Source of the DNA: an uncultured Dorea sp.
GTDB lineage: Bacteria > Bacillota > Clostridia > Lachnospirales > Lachnospiraceae
Length of the DNA stretch: 64,000 nt
NCBI GenBank assembly: GCA_900543415.1
Contig: UQRE01000001.1
Coordinates: 1-64,000, forward strand
Direction of reading: 5' to 3'
Made by a program: the position numbers and the translations under genes. This document shows positions 40,532 through 48,802 of this stretch, in pieces (the stretch's first letter is position 1; every line of letters starts with the position of its first letter). A model generated the notes under the pieces. That model was not told the DNA's origin, ran no database searches, and worked only from the letters and a program-made list of their open reading frames with translations.

Positions 40532-43120
40532 ATGAAAAATACATGGTATAAAACCAAATTAACCAAAGCGATTCTGGTTCTGTTGTCCATTTTATGTTCC
40601 GTGACCATTGTCGTAAGTATCTTATGGTTTGTTGCCTATCCGGTATTGAGAGAAGAGCTGTTAGACGGGAAAAGGGCAAAAGCGTATGAAGATACATTAA
40701 GCTTTGACCAGAAGATGCAGGAATACAATTATCAGGTAACTTTAGGCTTAAGCCAGAATGTCATTTTCGAGACCGAAGGAAAGTATAATCCAGATAAGAT
40801 CATTGATGTCAGAGAATACTATGAAAGGGGAACGGTCAGTGGTGAAAATAAAAGTGGTTTTGCCTATAAACTCGGCGATCTGATTGCGTGGGATGAAGCT
40901 TCTGTTTCGGAGTATTACAGCAGCGAAGATGTGGCCAGTGACGAGGAATGCGTGATTGTATGTGAAAAGACAGATGGGAGTTTTTATTATTACTCTTATG
41001 CTGAATTTCAGGCGAGGGTAAAAAATGGAGAACTCCAATTTTTACCGGAGGGAGTAAAGACGCCGGCTCAAGGGGTGGATGTACAGCAGATTCTGAATAT
41101 GCTTAAAGAGAATGTGCTGGACGATTATGGATCCGGAATCAAGATTCTTGATGCGGACGGTCAGGTAAAGTACATTGCGTTCTGGCAGTATAATGATGTG
41201 CAGCTCGTCGAGAGATATCATCCTGTCGGTGTAGAAGATTTGCTGCAGCTTGTAAATGAAGATCCGAGATGGAATGGGCATTTACAGGATGTTTATGAAA
41301 TGTTATCCAGCGTGATCGAGACGATCGGAAGCGGTTATGATTCTTATATGACAGTGGATTCCGGTATTGAAGAAGGCGATTCGAACTATTATTATCTCTA
41401 TGCTGATCTAAAGAGTAAAAAGGTTTATACAAATAAAAAAGAATATTCGAACCCGCTGGAACTGGAAGAAAATGTCAAAAAAATGAAAAAGTATGGAAAA
41501 TATGTTGTCGTGAGACCGAAGCTGTCCGAATTTGAATCAAATCTGTCAAATGAGGATGCGCTTACATGGAGAGACAACATTAAATATTCCGGTCCGCAGA
41601 CGGAGGATTTTGTATTTGTGGCAGCGGTAGATACGAATTATCCGATTCAGGACAGCTTTTATGCGGAAAACCAATTATTTGAAAAATATGCGTCAAGCGG
41701 AATAGCGGTCGCGGCGTTGGGAATGAGTTCCTTTATGACCCTGATTATATGTCTTGTATGGCTTACGGTGGTTGCCGGACGGAGCAGCAGGGACGAGGAG
41801 CTTCATTTGAACTGGTTTGATGCATGGAAGACAGAGCTTGCAGCGGCAGTCGTTATTGTGTTGTGGCTGATTCCAATGCTTGTGTCGGGAAGCACGATAT
41901 CGGTTACAGATATACTTCTCGGTGTCAATGATGAACTTGCAACAATGTATGGCTATTATAATTATGTGATGAATTCGATTCCGTATATTGTTGTCGGCGG
42001 TATCTTGACGGCATATACCAGTGTCATGTTTCTCGGAGGATATTTGAGTCTTGTAAGACGCTTGAAGGCCGGAACGATGTGGGAAAACAGTGTGCTCAAA
42101 GGAGTCTTTAAGTTTGTCCAATATGTGGGTGTGAACATGAATGCAGTCTGGAAGGCAGTCGTTGGGTTTGGCGGACTTTTGATCATCCACAGTCTGGCAC
42201 AGATCAGCGGGCATTCGATATTATTTGTTGTACTTCTGCCGATTGATCTTGTCGTATTCATTTATCTCATTTACCAGGCGGTCGGAAAAAAGAAGATAAA
42301 ACAGGGGATTTCACAGATCGCACAGGGAGAGATTGATTATAAAATTGATACCGTTGGTCTGCACGGGGAACAAAAAGAAGTAGCAGAGCTTGTAAATATT
42401 ATCGGAGAAGGCTTGAATACAGCGGTGGAAAAGAGTGTGAAAAATGAGCGCTTGAAGACAGATTTGATCACAAATGTATCCCATGATATTAAAACACCGC
42501 TCACATCAATCATCAATTATGTAGAACTGTTGAAACAGGAAAATTTTGAAGATCCAAAGATTCGGCGATACATCGAAGTACTGGAACAGAAGTCGCAGCG
42601 ACTGAAAACATTGACAGAAGACGTAGTGGAGGCGTCGAAAGTAAGTTCCGGAAATATTTCACTGGATATGATGAATTTGAATCTGGTGGAAATGATTCAG
42701 CAGACGAGCGGAGAATTTCAAGAAAAATTCGCTGCCCGCAATCTGGAAGAGGTGTTGAATATTCCGGAAGAAGAGGCAATGATCTGCGTAGACGGAAGAA
42801 GAACATGGCGAGTGCTGGAGAACATTTACAACAATGCGGCAAAATATGCAATGGAAGGCAGCAGGATTTATGCAGATCTTACCGTGTTGGAAGATCAAGT
42901 CCTGTTTACGCTGAAAAATGTATCCGCATATCCATTGAATATATCCGCAGACGAATTGACAGAACGATTTATCAGAGGAGATATATCGCGAAGTACAGAA
43001 GGAAGCGGACTGGGATTGTCCATAGCAAAAACATTGACAGAAATGCAAAAAGGACAGTTTGAATTGTACTTAGATGGAGATTTATTTAAGGTAACCATAA
43101 GATTTCCGCGGGTTAAATAA
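40532..43120 (+). CDS. Large membrane sensor histidine kinase
   Basis: An 862-residue kinase, partner of the preceding regulator. It has one N-terminal helix (about 12-38), an outside sensor region of ~340 residues with no recognised domain, then a block of five membrane helices (about 388-590), a HAMP-like KQGISQIAQGEIDYKI, the dimerisation box NVSHDIKTPLTSI with H651, and an ATPase domain with YNNAAKYAMEG (N box) and GSGLGLSIAK (G box). The long extracellular part plus multi-helix segment is unusual for a VanS-like kinase and suggests a complex ligand or membrane signal. The D box is weak. Confidence 0.9.
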   Translation: MKNTWYKTKLTKAILVLLSILCSVTIVVSILWFVAYPVLREELLDGKRAKAYEDTLSFDQKMQEYNYQVTLGLSQNVIFETEGKYNPDKIIDVREYYERGTVSGENKSGFAYKLGDLIAWDEASVSEYYSSEDVASDEECVIVCEKTDGSFYYYSYAEFQARVKNGELQFLPEGVKTPAQGVDVQQILNMLKENVLDDYGSGIKILDADGQVKYIAFWQYNDVQLVERYHPVGVEDLLQLVNEDPRWNGHLQDVYEMLSSVIETIGSGYDSYMTVDSGIEEGDSNYYYLYADLKSKKVYTNKKEYSNPLELEENVKKMKKYGKYVVVRPKLSEFESNLSNEDALTWRDNIKYSGPQTEDFVFVAAVDTNYPIQDSFYAENQLFEKYASSGIAVAALGMSSFMTLIICLVWLTVVAGRSSRDEELHLNWFDAWKTELAAAVVIVLWLIPMLVSGSTISVTDILLGVNDELATMYGYYNYVMNSIPYIVVGGILTAYTSVMFLGGYLSLVRRLKAGTMWENSVLKGVFKFVQYVGVNMNAVWKAVVGFGGLLIIHSLAQISGHSILFVVLLPIDLVVFIYLIYQAVGKKKIKQGISQIAQGEIDYKIDTVGLHGEQKEVAELVNIIGEGLNTAVEKSVKNERLKTDLITNVSHDIKTPLTSIINYVELLKQENFEDPKIRRYIEVLEQKSQRLKTLTEDVVEASKVSSGNISLDMMNLNLVEMIQQTSGEFQEKFAARNLEEVLNIPEEEAMICVDGRRTWRVLENIYNNAAKYAMEGSRIYADLTVLEDQVLFTLKNVSAYPLNISADELTERFIRGDISRSTEGSGLGLSIAKTLTEMQKGQFELYLDGDLFKVTIRFPRVK

Positions 43121-43126
43121 TTAACG

Positions 43127-43187
43127 GGGGACGTAGCAAAGTTAAACTTTGCTACGTCCCAAATTGTATTTTGCTACGTCCCAAATT
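43127..43187. repeat. GGGACGTAGC palindrome, copy f (one and a half copies)
   Basis: GGGACGTAGCAAAGTT/AACTTTGCTACGTCCC at 43128-43160, with a different inner stem from copies a-d, then a second right half TTTTGCTACGTCCCAAATTT at 43168-43187. It starts 7 bases after the kinase stop codon. The extra half suggests duplication or recombination between copies. Confidence 0.85.
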
Positions 43188-43190
43188 TAC

Positions 43191-43219
43191 TTGCGCTTAT
43201 TTCAAAAACACATTACAAT
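43191..43219 (+). promoter_or_regulatory. Promoter placing the methyltransferase start at the RNA 5' end
   Basis: TTGCGC (43191-43196), 17 bases, TACAAT (43214-43219). The expected transcription start (about 43226) is only about 3 bases before the ATG at 43229. Confidence 0.5.
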
Positions 43220-43228
43220 ATTACTATT

Positions 43229-44377
43229 ATGGAGAATTTAAAATTATTATTACAAGAAAATTTGGATCAGGAGTTTTTAGCGGCGGTTTTGAGTGCGCCG
43301 CGGGATAAATCGGGTGTAGAGAAGGTGAAGGTTCGTCCGCTTCTTAAGAGAGGGGAACTTGTTTTTCAACTGGAGTCTTTCTGCAATCGTCAGGCGTTTC
43401 ATGAGAATCTTAGTGCCGAGGAGGCGGCGGATAGAATTTTTGAATATATGCAAAATATGAAACAGATGCAGATGGAGACGAAGCAGTGGAACTACACGGT
43501 TCTCGTGAGCAAAAAAGGGAAGCTGACAATCAAGCGAAAAGCGCAGAAGAATCCGAATAAGCAGGCAGATATGAACCATAACCGCAAGAAGCAGTATATT
43601 CTGGAAGAGGGAACAATGGTTCCTTTTTTGAGAGATCTTGGGGTTATGACCGAAGAAGGGAAGATTGTGCGGACGAAGTTTGACAAGTTTCGACAGATTA
43701 ACCGCTTCCTTGAATTTATTGAGGATATTCTTCCGCAGCTTGACAAGGGGAGAGAAGTTACAATCCTTGATTTTGGATGTGGAAAATCTTATCTGACATT
43801 TGCCATGTATTATTATCTGCATGAGTTAAAGCAATACGATATCCGTATCATCGGGTTGGATTTAAAAACAGAGGTTATCAGACATTGTAATGAGCTGAGT
43901 AAAAAATACGGATATGAGAAATTGACTTTCCTGGAAGGCGACATTGCGGATTACGAGGGTGTTGATCAGGTAGATATGGTAGTGACACTGCATGCTTGCG
44001 ACACTGCAACGGATTATGCGCTTGCAAAAGCTGTTGGCTGGCACGCGAAAGTTATCTTGTCTGTTCCGTGCTGTCAGCATGAGATTAATGGGCAGATTGC
44101 AAATGATGTCTTGAAACCGATTCTGAAACATGGACTTCTCAAAGAACGTTTTTCTGCAATCGTGACAGATGCACTCCGCGCAGAATATTTGGAAAGAGAA
44201 GGATATGAAGTACAGGTCTTGGAATTCATTGACATGGAGCATACACCGAAAAATATTTTGATCCGTGCCATAGATACCGGAAAAAAAGGAAAGAATAGTA
44301 AGAGAATCAAGGATTGTGAAGCATTTTTAAATGTGGAACCAACGCTTGGACGTCTCCTTGGTATGCAGAAGGATTAG
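43229..44377 (+). CDS. Class I SAM-dependent methyltransferase (Methyltransf_32-like)
   Basis: A 382-residue cytoplasmic methyltransferase of unknown substrate. The N-terminal ~160 residues are a basic, poorly conserved domain. The catalytic half has the SAM motif LDFGCGKSYLTFAMYYY, an acidic strand end IIGLDLKTEVI, TFLEGDI and VVTLHACDTATDYA, followed by the cysteine-rich SVPCCQHEI typical of this family, some of which act on RNA. No Shine-Dalgarno precedes the ATG, and a promoter -10 lies just 9 bases upstream, suggesting a leaderless message. It is followed 17 bases later by the large exported protein gene. Confidence 0.85.
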   Translation: MENLKLLLQENLDQEFLAAVLSAPRDKSGVEKVKVRPLLKRGELVFQLESFCNRQAFHENLSAEEAADRIFEYMQNMKQMQMETKQWNYTVLVSKKGKLTIKRKAQKNPNKQADMNHNRKKQYILEEGTMVPFLRDLGVMTEEGKIVRTKFDKFRQINRFLEFIEDILPQLDKGREVTILDFGCGKSYLTFAMYYYLHELKQYDIRIIGLDLKTEVIRHCNELSKKYGYEKLTFLEGDIADYEGVDQVDMVVTLHACDTATDYALAKAVGWHAKVILSVPCCQHEINGQIANDVLKPILKHGLLKERFSAIVTDALRAEYLEREGYEVQVLEFIDMEHTPKNILIRAIDTGKKGKNSKRIKDCEAFLNVEPTLGRLLGMQKD

Positions 44378-44394
44378 ATAAAAGAGGACACAGG

Positions 44395-46836
44395 ATGAAT
44401 ATAAAGAACAAATTAAAAGAAGCCGGTATTCTTATCGGAGTATTTATCGTGGCAGTATTGGTGTTCAGTTATTTTACTAATAAGGGAAACGATAATATGA
44501 CGGCGGACATTGGAACTGCAACGTTTCCAAAGATAGGTTTTGATTGCGGCGGATATGGGATAAATGCTGTTCCCGGATATGCGCAGTCTATGGACATTCC
44601 GACGATTCGCGACACGATCACACCGGTCTTATCCGGAAAGCTGAATGTGGAGATCAACGCTTATGAAAATGCAATTTCAAGTATGGAATACAAGGTGTAT
44701 TCGTTAGATGGCACAGAAGCGTTTCTGGAGAAAAAGATAAAAAAGCCGGGGAAAACGGAAATGCTTGATCTTAACAAGTCCGGTCTGTTAGATGAAGAGC
44801 GGGTGCTGGAAATTATTTTAAATTATAATAAAGAAAAAACCGTACATTTTTATACGAGAATTGCCGATGAAGAGAAGGCAGATATACAGCAGTGTCTGGA
44901 TTATGTGACGACGTTCCATAACGGAGCTTTGAATAAGGAAGAAGGAGTCGGCGTCGGAAAGGCGATTGAGCCGAATGAAGATGGCGATAACAGTACCTTT
45001 GCACATGTAACGATCCACTCGAATTATGATCAGGTATCTTACGGCGAGCTGGAGCCAAAACTAGAGGGCGGCGAACGCTGGGAAATCAAAGAGATGAATG
45101 ATACCTCCTCATCGATACAGGCAGAATTTATTGTGCGGTGTAAAGGGGAAGAAAATGAGGATGATCTGTATAAAGTAAGAGAGTTCTTCCGTGTGCGCTA
45201 TGATTCTTATGCCAAGCGGGGATATTTGCTGGATTATGACCGTACGATGGAGCAGATCTTTGATCCGACCAAAAAGGTGTTAAGCGAAAAGGGTGTGCTT
45301 CTGGGAATCGCGGAATATGATATCCCTTATCTGAATGATAAGGATGGAAGCATTGTCTCTTTTGTGCAGGCAGATGATCTTTGGAGCTATAACAAAGAGA
45401 CGGATGAAGTATCGCTGGTATTCAGTTTCGCAGCTTCGGAAAATACGGATGAGAGAAATCTTACAAATCAGCATGAAATACAATTATTAGAGGCGGATGG
45501 AAACGGAAATGTGACATTTGCTGTATATGGATATATGAACCGTGGAGAACACGAAGGACAGGTTGGTGTTGCGGTTTACTATTATAATGTAGAGCAAAGC
45601 TCTGTAGAAGAAAAGGTGTTTATCCCTACAGATACCTCGTGGGGAAATGCGATTCACGAGCTGGGGAAATTAGTCTACTATAGTGTGGACAGAGAGATGC
45701 TGTATGTACTTGCCGGCGATACCTTTTATGAGACAAATGTGGAAAAGGAAAAGACGAAGGAGCTGGTAACAGGACTTACGGAGGATCATTATGTAGTATC
45801 CAGCGACGGGCGTCTCCTTGCTTATCAGTCAAAAAGCGGAGAAAATGGAGCTAATGAGCTTACCATTATGAATCTGTCTTCCGGCAAGACAAGGACAGTA
45901 ACCGGCAAAGAAGGCGAGAACATATATCCTCTTGGATTTGTGAAAAATGATTTTGTATACGGAACTTCAAGAATAGAAGATGCCGGACAAACAGCAGCGG
46001 GTGAAGATGCAAGCCCTATGTATAAAGTGGAGATTCAGAACAGCAAGGGAAAAACAGTCAAGACTTATGAGCAAAAAGAGATCTATATACTGGGCGCTAA
46101 AATGGAGAAAAACAGAGTGATTCTGGAGCGGGCAGTAAGAGACGGAAGCATCTACACTGCAACGGCAGAAGAATATATTTCTAATAACGAAGAACAGAAG
46201 GAAAGCAATATTTATCTGGATTCTTATGTGACAGAATTGAAGAAAAAACAGATGCGGCTGACCTATGAAGATGGCATTTCAGATAAAGAACCGAAGGTAT
46301 TAAAGCCAAAACAAGTAATGTTTGAGAATCCGACAACGATTACCTTTGATTACGATAAGAAAGAGAAACAATATTACGTCTATGGATATGGAAAACTTCA
46401 GGGCTCTTATGAAATTGCAGGTGATGCCATCCAAAAGGCAGATTCGTATGGAGGAGTCGTGGTGGATCAAAGCCAGTCCTATATATGGGAGAGAGGAAAT
46501 CGGGATTTGAACTATACCATTGATCATTCTGAGGATATGGCAGCACAGATTAAAGCAAAGCTTGACAGTGGAGTTTCGCCGATGGAAGCGCTGAAAGAAT
46601 ATAATTCCGGCGCAAGTCTTAATCTTACAGGATGTACAGCGGAACAACTTGCTTACATTATCAATCAGGGGAAACCGGTGATTGGAATGAAAGAGGCCGG
46701 AAAGCCGATCATTCTTGTAGGATACACAGATGAGAATGTAATCTATGTGGACGCAGCAAGCGGCGAACGAAAAACCAGCACATTTGAAGAGATGGACGCA
46801 ATGACCGCAGGAAGTGGACATACGTATATCGGATAA
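44395..46836 (+). CDS. Large exported protein with degenerate C39-like C-terminal domain
   Basis: An 813-residue protein with an N-terminal membrane helix (about 10-28, GILIGVFIVAVLVFSYF) and the rest outside the cell. The middle (about 320-560) has repeated beta-strand segments with the feel of a propeller (VVSSDGRLLAYQSKSGENG, ELTIMNLSSGKTRTV). The last ~80 residues resemble peptidase_C39_2 proteins (LTGCTAEQLAYIINQGKPVIGM, then ILVGYTDENVIYVDAASGE), but the position expected for the catalytic His (GHxxxxVGY) reads GKPIILVGY, so proteolysis is unlikely. No family name is known to me. The ribosome site is GAGGACACAGG. It lies downstream of the methyltransferase, perhaps in one transcript. 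Confidence 0.75.
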   Translation: MNIKNKLKEAGILIGVFIVAVLVFSYFTNKGNDNMTADIGTATFPKIGFDCGGYGINAVPGYAQSMDIPTIRDTITPVLSGKLNVEINAYENAISSMEYKVYSLDGTEAFLEKKIKKPGKTEMLDLNKSGLLDEERVLEIILNYNKEKTVHFYTRIADEEKADIQQCLDYVTTFHNGALNKEEGVGVGKAIEPNEDGDNSTFAHVTIHSNYDQVSYGELEPKLEGGERWEIKEMNDTSSSIQAEFIVRCKGEENEDDLYKVREFFRVRYDSYAKRGYLLDYDRTMEQIFDPTKKVLSEKGVLLGIAEYDIPYLNDKDGSIVSFVQADDLWSYNKETDEVSLVFSFAASENTDERNLTNQHEIQLLEADGNGNVTFAVYGYMNRGEHEGQVGVAVYYYNVEQSSVEEKVFIPTDTSWGNAIHELGKLVYYSVDREMLYVLAGDTFYETNVEKEKTKELVTGLTEDHYVVSSDGRLLAYQSKSGENGANELTIMNLSSGKTRTVTGKEGENIYPLGFVKNDFVYGTSRIEDAGQTAAGEDASPMYKVEIQNSKGKTVKTYEQKEIYILGAKMEKNRVILERAVRDGSIYTATAEEYISNNEEQKESNIYLDSYVTELKKKQMRLTYEDGISDKEPKVLKPKQVMFENPTTITFDYDKKEKQYYVYGYGKLQGSYEIAGDAIQKADSYGGVVVDQSQSYIWERGNRDLNYTIDHSEDMAAQIKAKLDSGVSPMEALKEYNSGASLNLTGCTAEQLAYIINQGKPVIGMKEAGKPIILVGYTDENVIYVDAASGERKTSTFEEMDAMTAGSGHTYIG

Positions 46837-46842
46837 AAGACA

Positions 46843-46876
46843 AAATCAGGGACGGGTTTTAACCCGTCCCTGATTT
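46843..46876. repeat. Variant palindrome g (AAATCAGGGACGGG)
   Basis: AAATCAGGGACGGGTTTT and AACCCGTCCCTGATTT form a nearly perfect 34-bp palindrome exactly filling the gap between two convergent genes (7 bases from one stop, 1 base from the other). Related to copy e by its GGGACGGG core. Confidence 0.8.
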
Positions 46877-46877
46877 G

Positions 46878-47378
46878 TTAACGATTTCGTTTTATCGGCT
46901 GAAATACGACATTTCTATATTTTTTTAAAGCAAAGTAAACAATCATTCCCAGTATACCACAGGAAACAACTTCTCCGATTCCAACGGTCAGCATCATAAA
47001 TGGAATTGGAAGTGCAACGCCATACGCATATCGCAGCACGAATGGTACGATCAGTGTGTTGGCGGCAATCGGAGGAAGTGGCGCAAGATAAGGGCTTTTA
47101 TTACGAAGCTGATACGTGAAAAAAGCGCCGATCAAGGTTGCCAGACTTCCGCATAGGATATCCGGTAAAACTGCTCCGCCGAGAATATTTCCGATCAGAC
47201 AGCCGACAAACAACCCCGGAATTGCGGCGGGAGTAAATAACGGAAGAATGGTCAGTGCCTCTGCAATACGAACCTGTACTTCTCCGAAAGAAAATGGTGC
47301 GAAGACATAAGTAAGCACCACATAGATAGCAGCGATCATAGCTGCCTGTGTCATGAAAGTTACCTTTTGATTTTTCAT
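46878..47378 (-). CDS. queT: Queuosine precursor transporter QueT
   Basis: A 166-residue membrane protein of the QueT family, the substrate-binding (S) subunit of an ECF-type transporter for queuosine precursors such as preQ1/preQ0. Five or six hydrophobic helices are visible, with the family pattern YVVLTYVFAPFSFGEVQVRIAEALTILPLF near the start and NILGGAVLPDILCGSLATLIGA. The start is at 47378, behind AAAGGAGAA, and the leader upstream folds as a preQ1-I riboswitch, which supports the substrate. The energising EcfAA'T module is not in the window. Confidence 0.92.
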   Translation of the reverse strand: MKNQKVTFMTQAAMIAAIYVVLTYVFAPFSFGEVQVRIAEALTILPLFTPAAIPGLFVGCLIGNILGGAVLPDILCGSLATLIGAFFTYQLRNKSPYLAPLPPIAANTLIVPFVLRYAYGVALPIPFMMLTVGIGEVVSCGILGMIVYFALKKYRNVVFQPIKRNR

Positions 47379-47385
47379 ATTCAGT

Positions 47386-47429
47386 TCTCCTTTAGTTTTG
47401 TTTTACGTGTGGAAGGTCACGAACACACG
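47386..47429 (-). ncRNA. preQ1-I riboswitch in the queT leader
   Basis: On the minus strand: P1 GTGTG (plus 47424-47428)/CACAC (plus 47407-47411), a 12-nt loop TTCGTGACCTTC containing CC, then an A-rich tail GTAAAACAAAACTAAAGGAG. The layout matches class I preQ1 aptamers: short P1, C-bearing loop, A-rich J, and a 3' GG that pairs with the loop in the pseudoknot. The AAAGGAG is also the queT Shine-Dalgarno, so ligand binding should block translation. Confidence 0.85.
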
Positions 47430-47583
47430 ATTCATTTTCCGCGAAACAATGAGCCATGCGGATGTGCTTGCACATCCATCTGGCGAATGTCGCGAGAGCC
47501 AAATACCGCAGGCATTTGGCTTACGCCGGCAATCGGCGAAACCCTTGTAAGACCTTGTTTTTCGGGTTTTTGTAACGGGTAAT
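47430..47583 (-). other. Structured leader with three consecutive perfect hairpins
   Basis: Between the queT promoter and riboswitch lie three G+C-rich hairpins (plus coordinates): GGATGTGC-TT-GCACATCC (47460-47477), AGCCAAAT/ATTTGGCT (47497-47521) and CGCCG/CGGCG (47524-47538). The sequence composition differs from the A+T-rich surroundings. It may be a mobile palindromic repeat inserted into the leader. Confidence 0.6.
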
Positions 47584-47612
47584 AGTGTAGCATAGAGAAG
47601 TGCAAAAATCAA
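47584..47612 (-). promoter_or_regulatory. Promoter of the queT leader
   Basis: On the minus strand TTGATT (plus 47607-47612), 17 bases, then TACACT (plus 47584-47589) preceded by TGC (extended -10). This gives a leader of about 200 nt. Confidence 0.5.
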
Positions 47613-47722
47613 GGTTTGTCCGGAATTTGTCCGGAATGGAACAAGGATAAGAAATAGCAATCACCACGGGATGGCATCCCACATATACTAAGGTAGATAC
47701 TTATTTACAGGAGCGTATAGAT

Positions 47723-48076
47723 ATGCATAACAAAATCCCTTATTATATGGCTTATCCGGAGTTCTTCATGTATGGAACGGAGCGGACGGACCGGATGGAT
47801 TATGATTATATGAAGAGTACTTATCCGGACACCGCAAAGCGTGTGCTTCCGCTTGTAGAAGAAGAGTGTGACCGTCTGGAATATAGTTCCAGTATGATCT
47901 ATGACGAATATCCGGACCGTTTGCAGCTTCGTTTCATGACGAAGAGAATCTATGAAAGAGCGCAGGAGGAAGAAGAAAATCCGGGAGTATGGCTTCTGGA
48001 TCTTATTCAGGTGATGCTGTGTCAGGAGCTGCTTTTGAGAAGGCGTGAACGCAGAGAAAAAAGAAAGTTTTATTGA
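47723..48076 (+). CDS. Conserved hypothetical protein, 117 residues
   Basis: A soluble, charged protein of 117 residues: MHNKIPYYMAYPEFFMYGTERTDRMDYDYMKSTYP at the start (tyrosine/methionine-rich) and a basic helical end (LLRRRERREKRKFY). I recognise no domain; similar short proteins occur in Lachnospiraceae genomes. The ribosome site is AGGAGCG. It precedes the shikimate kinase gene by 93 bases. Function unknown. Confidence 0.75.
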   Translation: MHNKIPYYMAYPEFFMYGTERTDRMDYDYMKSTYPDTAKRVLPLVEEECDRLEYSSSMIYDEYPDRLQLRFMTKRIYERAQEEEENPGVWLLDLIQVMLCQELLLRRRERREKRKFY

Positions 48077-48169
48077 TTCTCGCTATAAAAAGTAGACGAG
48101 TGTGAGAAGATGTGTTAGAATACCTCCACGTAACCTTGAAAAGATACAGCAGATAAAGGAAGCCAAGCG

Positions 48170-48670
48170 ATGGATAATATTATTTTTATTGGTATGCCGG
48201 CAGTCGGAAAAAGTACAGTCGGAGTTGTGACAGCAAAACGTTTAGGATATCAGTTTATTGATACAGATCTTCTGATTCAGGAGCAGGAAGGAAAGCTGTT
48301 AAAAGAAATCATTGAAGAGCAGGGGAACGATGGATTCCTGAAAGTTGAAGACCGGGTGAATGCCGGCGTGGAGGCACATAATGCAGTGATTTCTCCGGGT
48401 GGCAGTGTGGTTTATTGCGAAAATGCTATGAAGCACTACAAAGAGATCGGGAAAATAGTATATTTGCAAGCTTCTTTTGAAACAATAAACAGCAGATTGC
48501 TCAATGCAAAAAATCGAGGTGTTGTGCTGAAAGACGGACAGACACTGAGAGATTTGTATGATGAGAGAGTACCGCTTTTTGAGAAATATGCCGACATTAC
48601 CATTTGCGAAGACGGCATTGATTTCAAGGAAACAGTTTCTCGTGTTTTGGATGCGCTTGAGGCACTGTAA
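48170..48670 (+). CDS. aroK: Shikimate kinase
   Basis: ATP-dependent phosphorylation of shikimate in aromatic amino acid synthesis. It has 166 residues. The Walker A P-loop GMPAVGKST lies at 8-16, DTD (QFIDTDLLI) binds shikimate and Mg2+, and there is a conserved GGS motif (SPGGSVVY). The lid region has RLLNAKNRGVVL with the Arg, and the C-terminal DERVPLFEKYAD follows the family. It stands apart from other aro genes here. The ribosome site is AAGGAAG. Confidence 0.9.
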   Translation: MDNIIFIGMPAVGKSTVGVVTAKRLGYQFIDTDLLIQEQEGKLLKEIIEEQGNDGFLKVEDRVNAGVEAHNAVISPGGSVVYCENAMKHYKEIGKIVYLQASFETINSRLLNAKNRGVVLKDGQTLRDLYDERVPLFEKYADITICEDGIDFKETVSRVLDALEAL

Positions 48671-48684
48671 ATATTACGAAATAG

Positions 48685-48733
48685 TTACACAAGTGTAAAA
48701 AATATTTTACAAACAGGGAAAATGTGTTATAAT
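48685..48733 (+). promoter_or_regulatory. murA promoter with upstream inverted repeat
   Basis: TTTACA (48706-48711), 16 bases, TATAAT (48728-48733). Just upstream, TTACAC-AA-GTGTAA (48685-48698) is a short inverted repeat that may be an operator. Confidence 0.65.
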
Positions 48734-48802
48734 GTCAAAAGGTATGGACATAGATTAGAATTTGCTAGATAGAAAATAGAAGAAAAATCAGAGGTGTAAT
48801 AT

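Noticed and set aside
47403..47660. Minus-strand 85-residue frame and plus-strand 71-residue frame upstream of queT
   Set aside because: Both run through the palindromic leader and riboswitch. Their peptides (such as the GIWLS segments) are translations of the hairpins.
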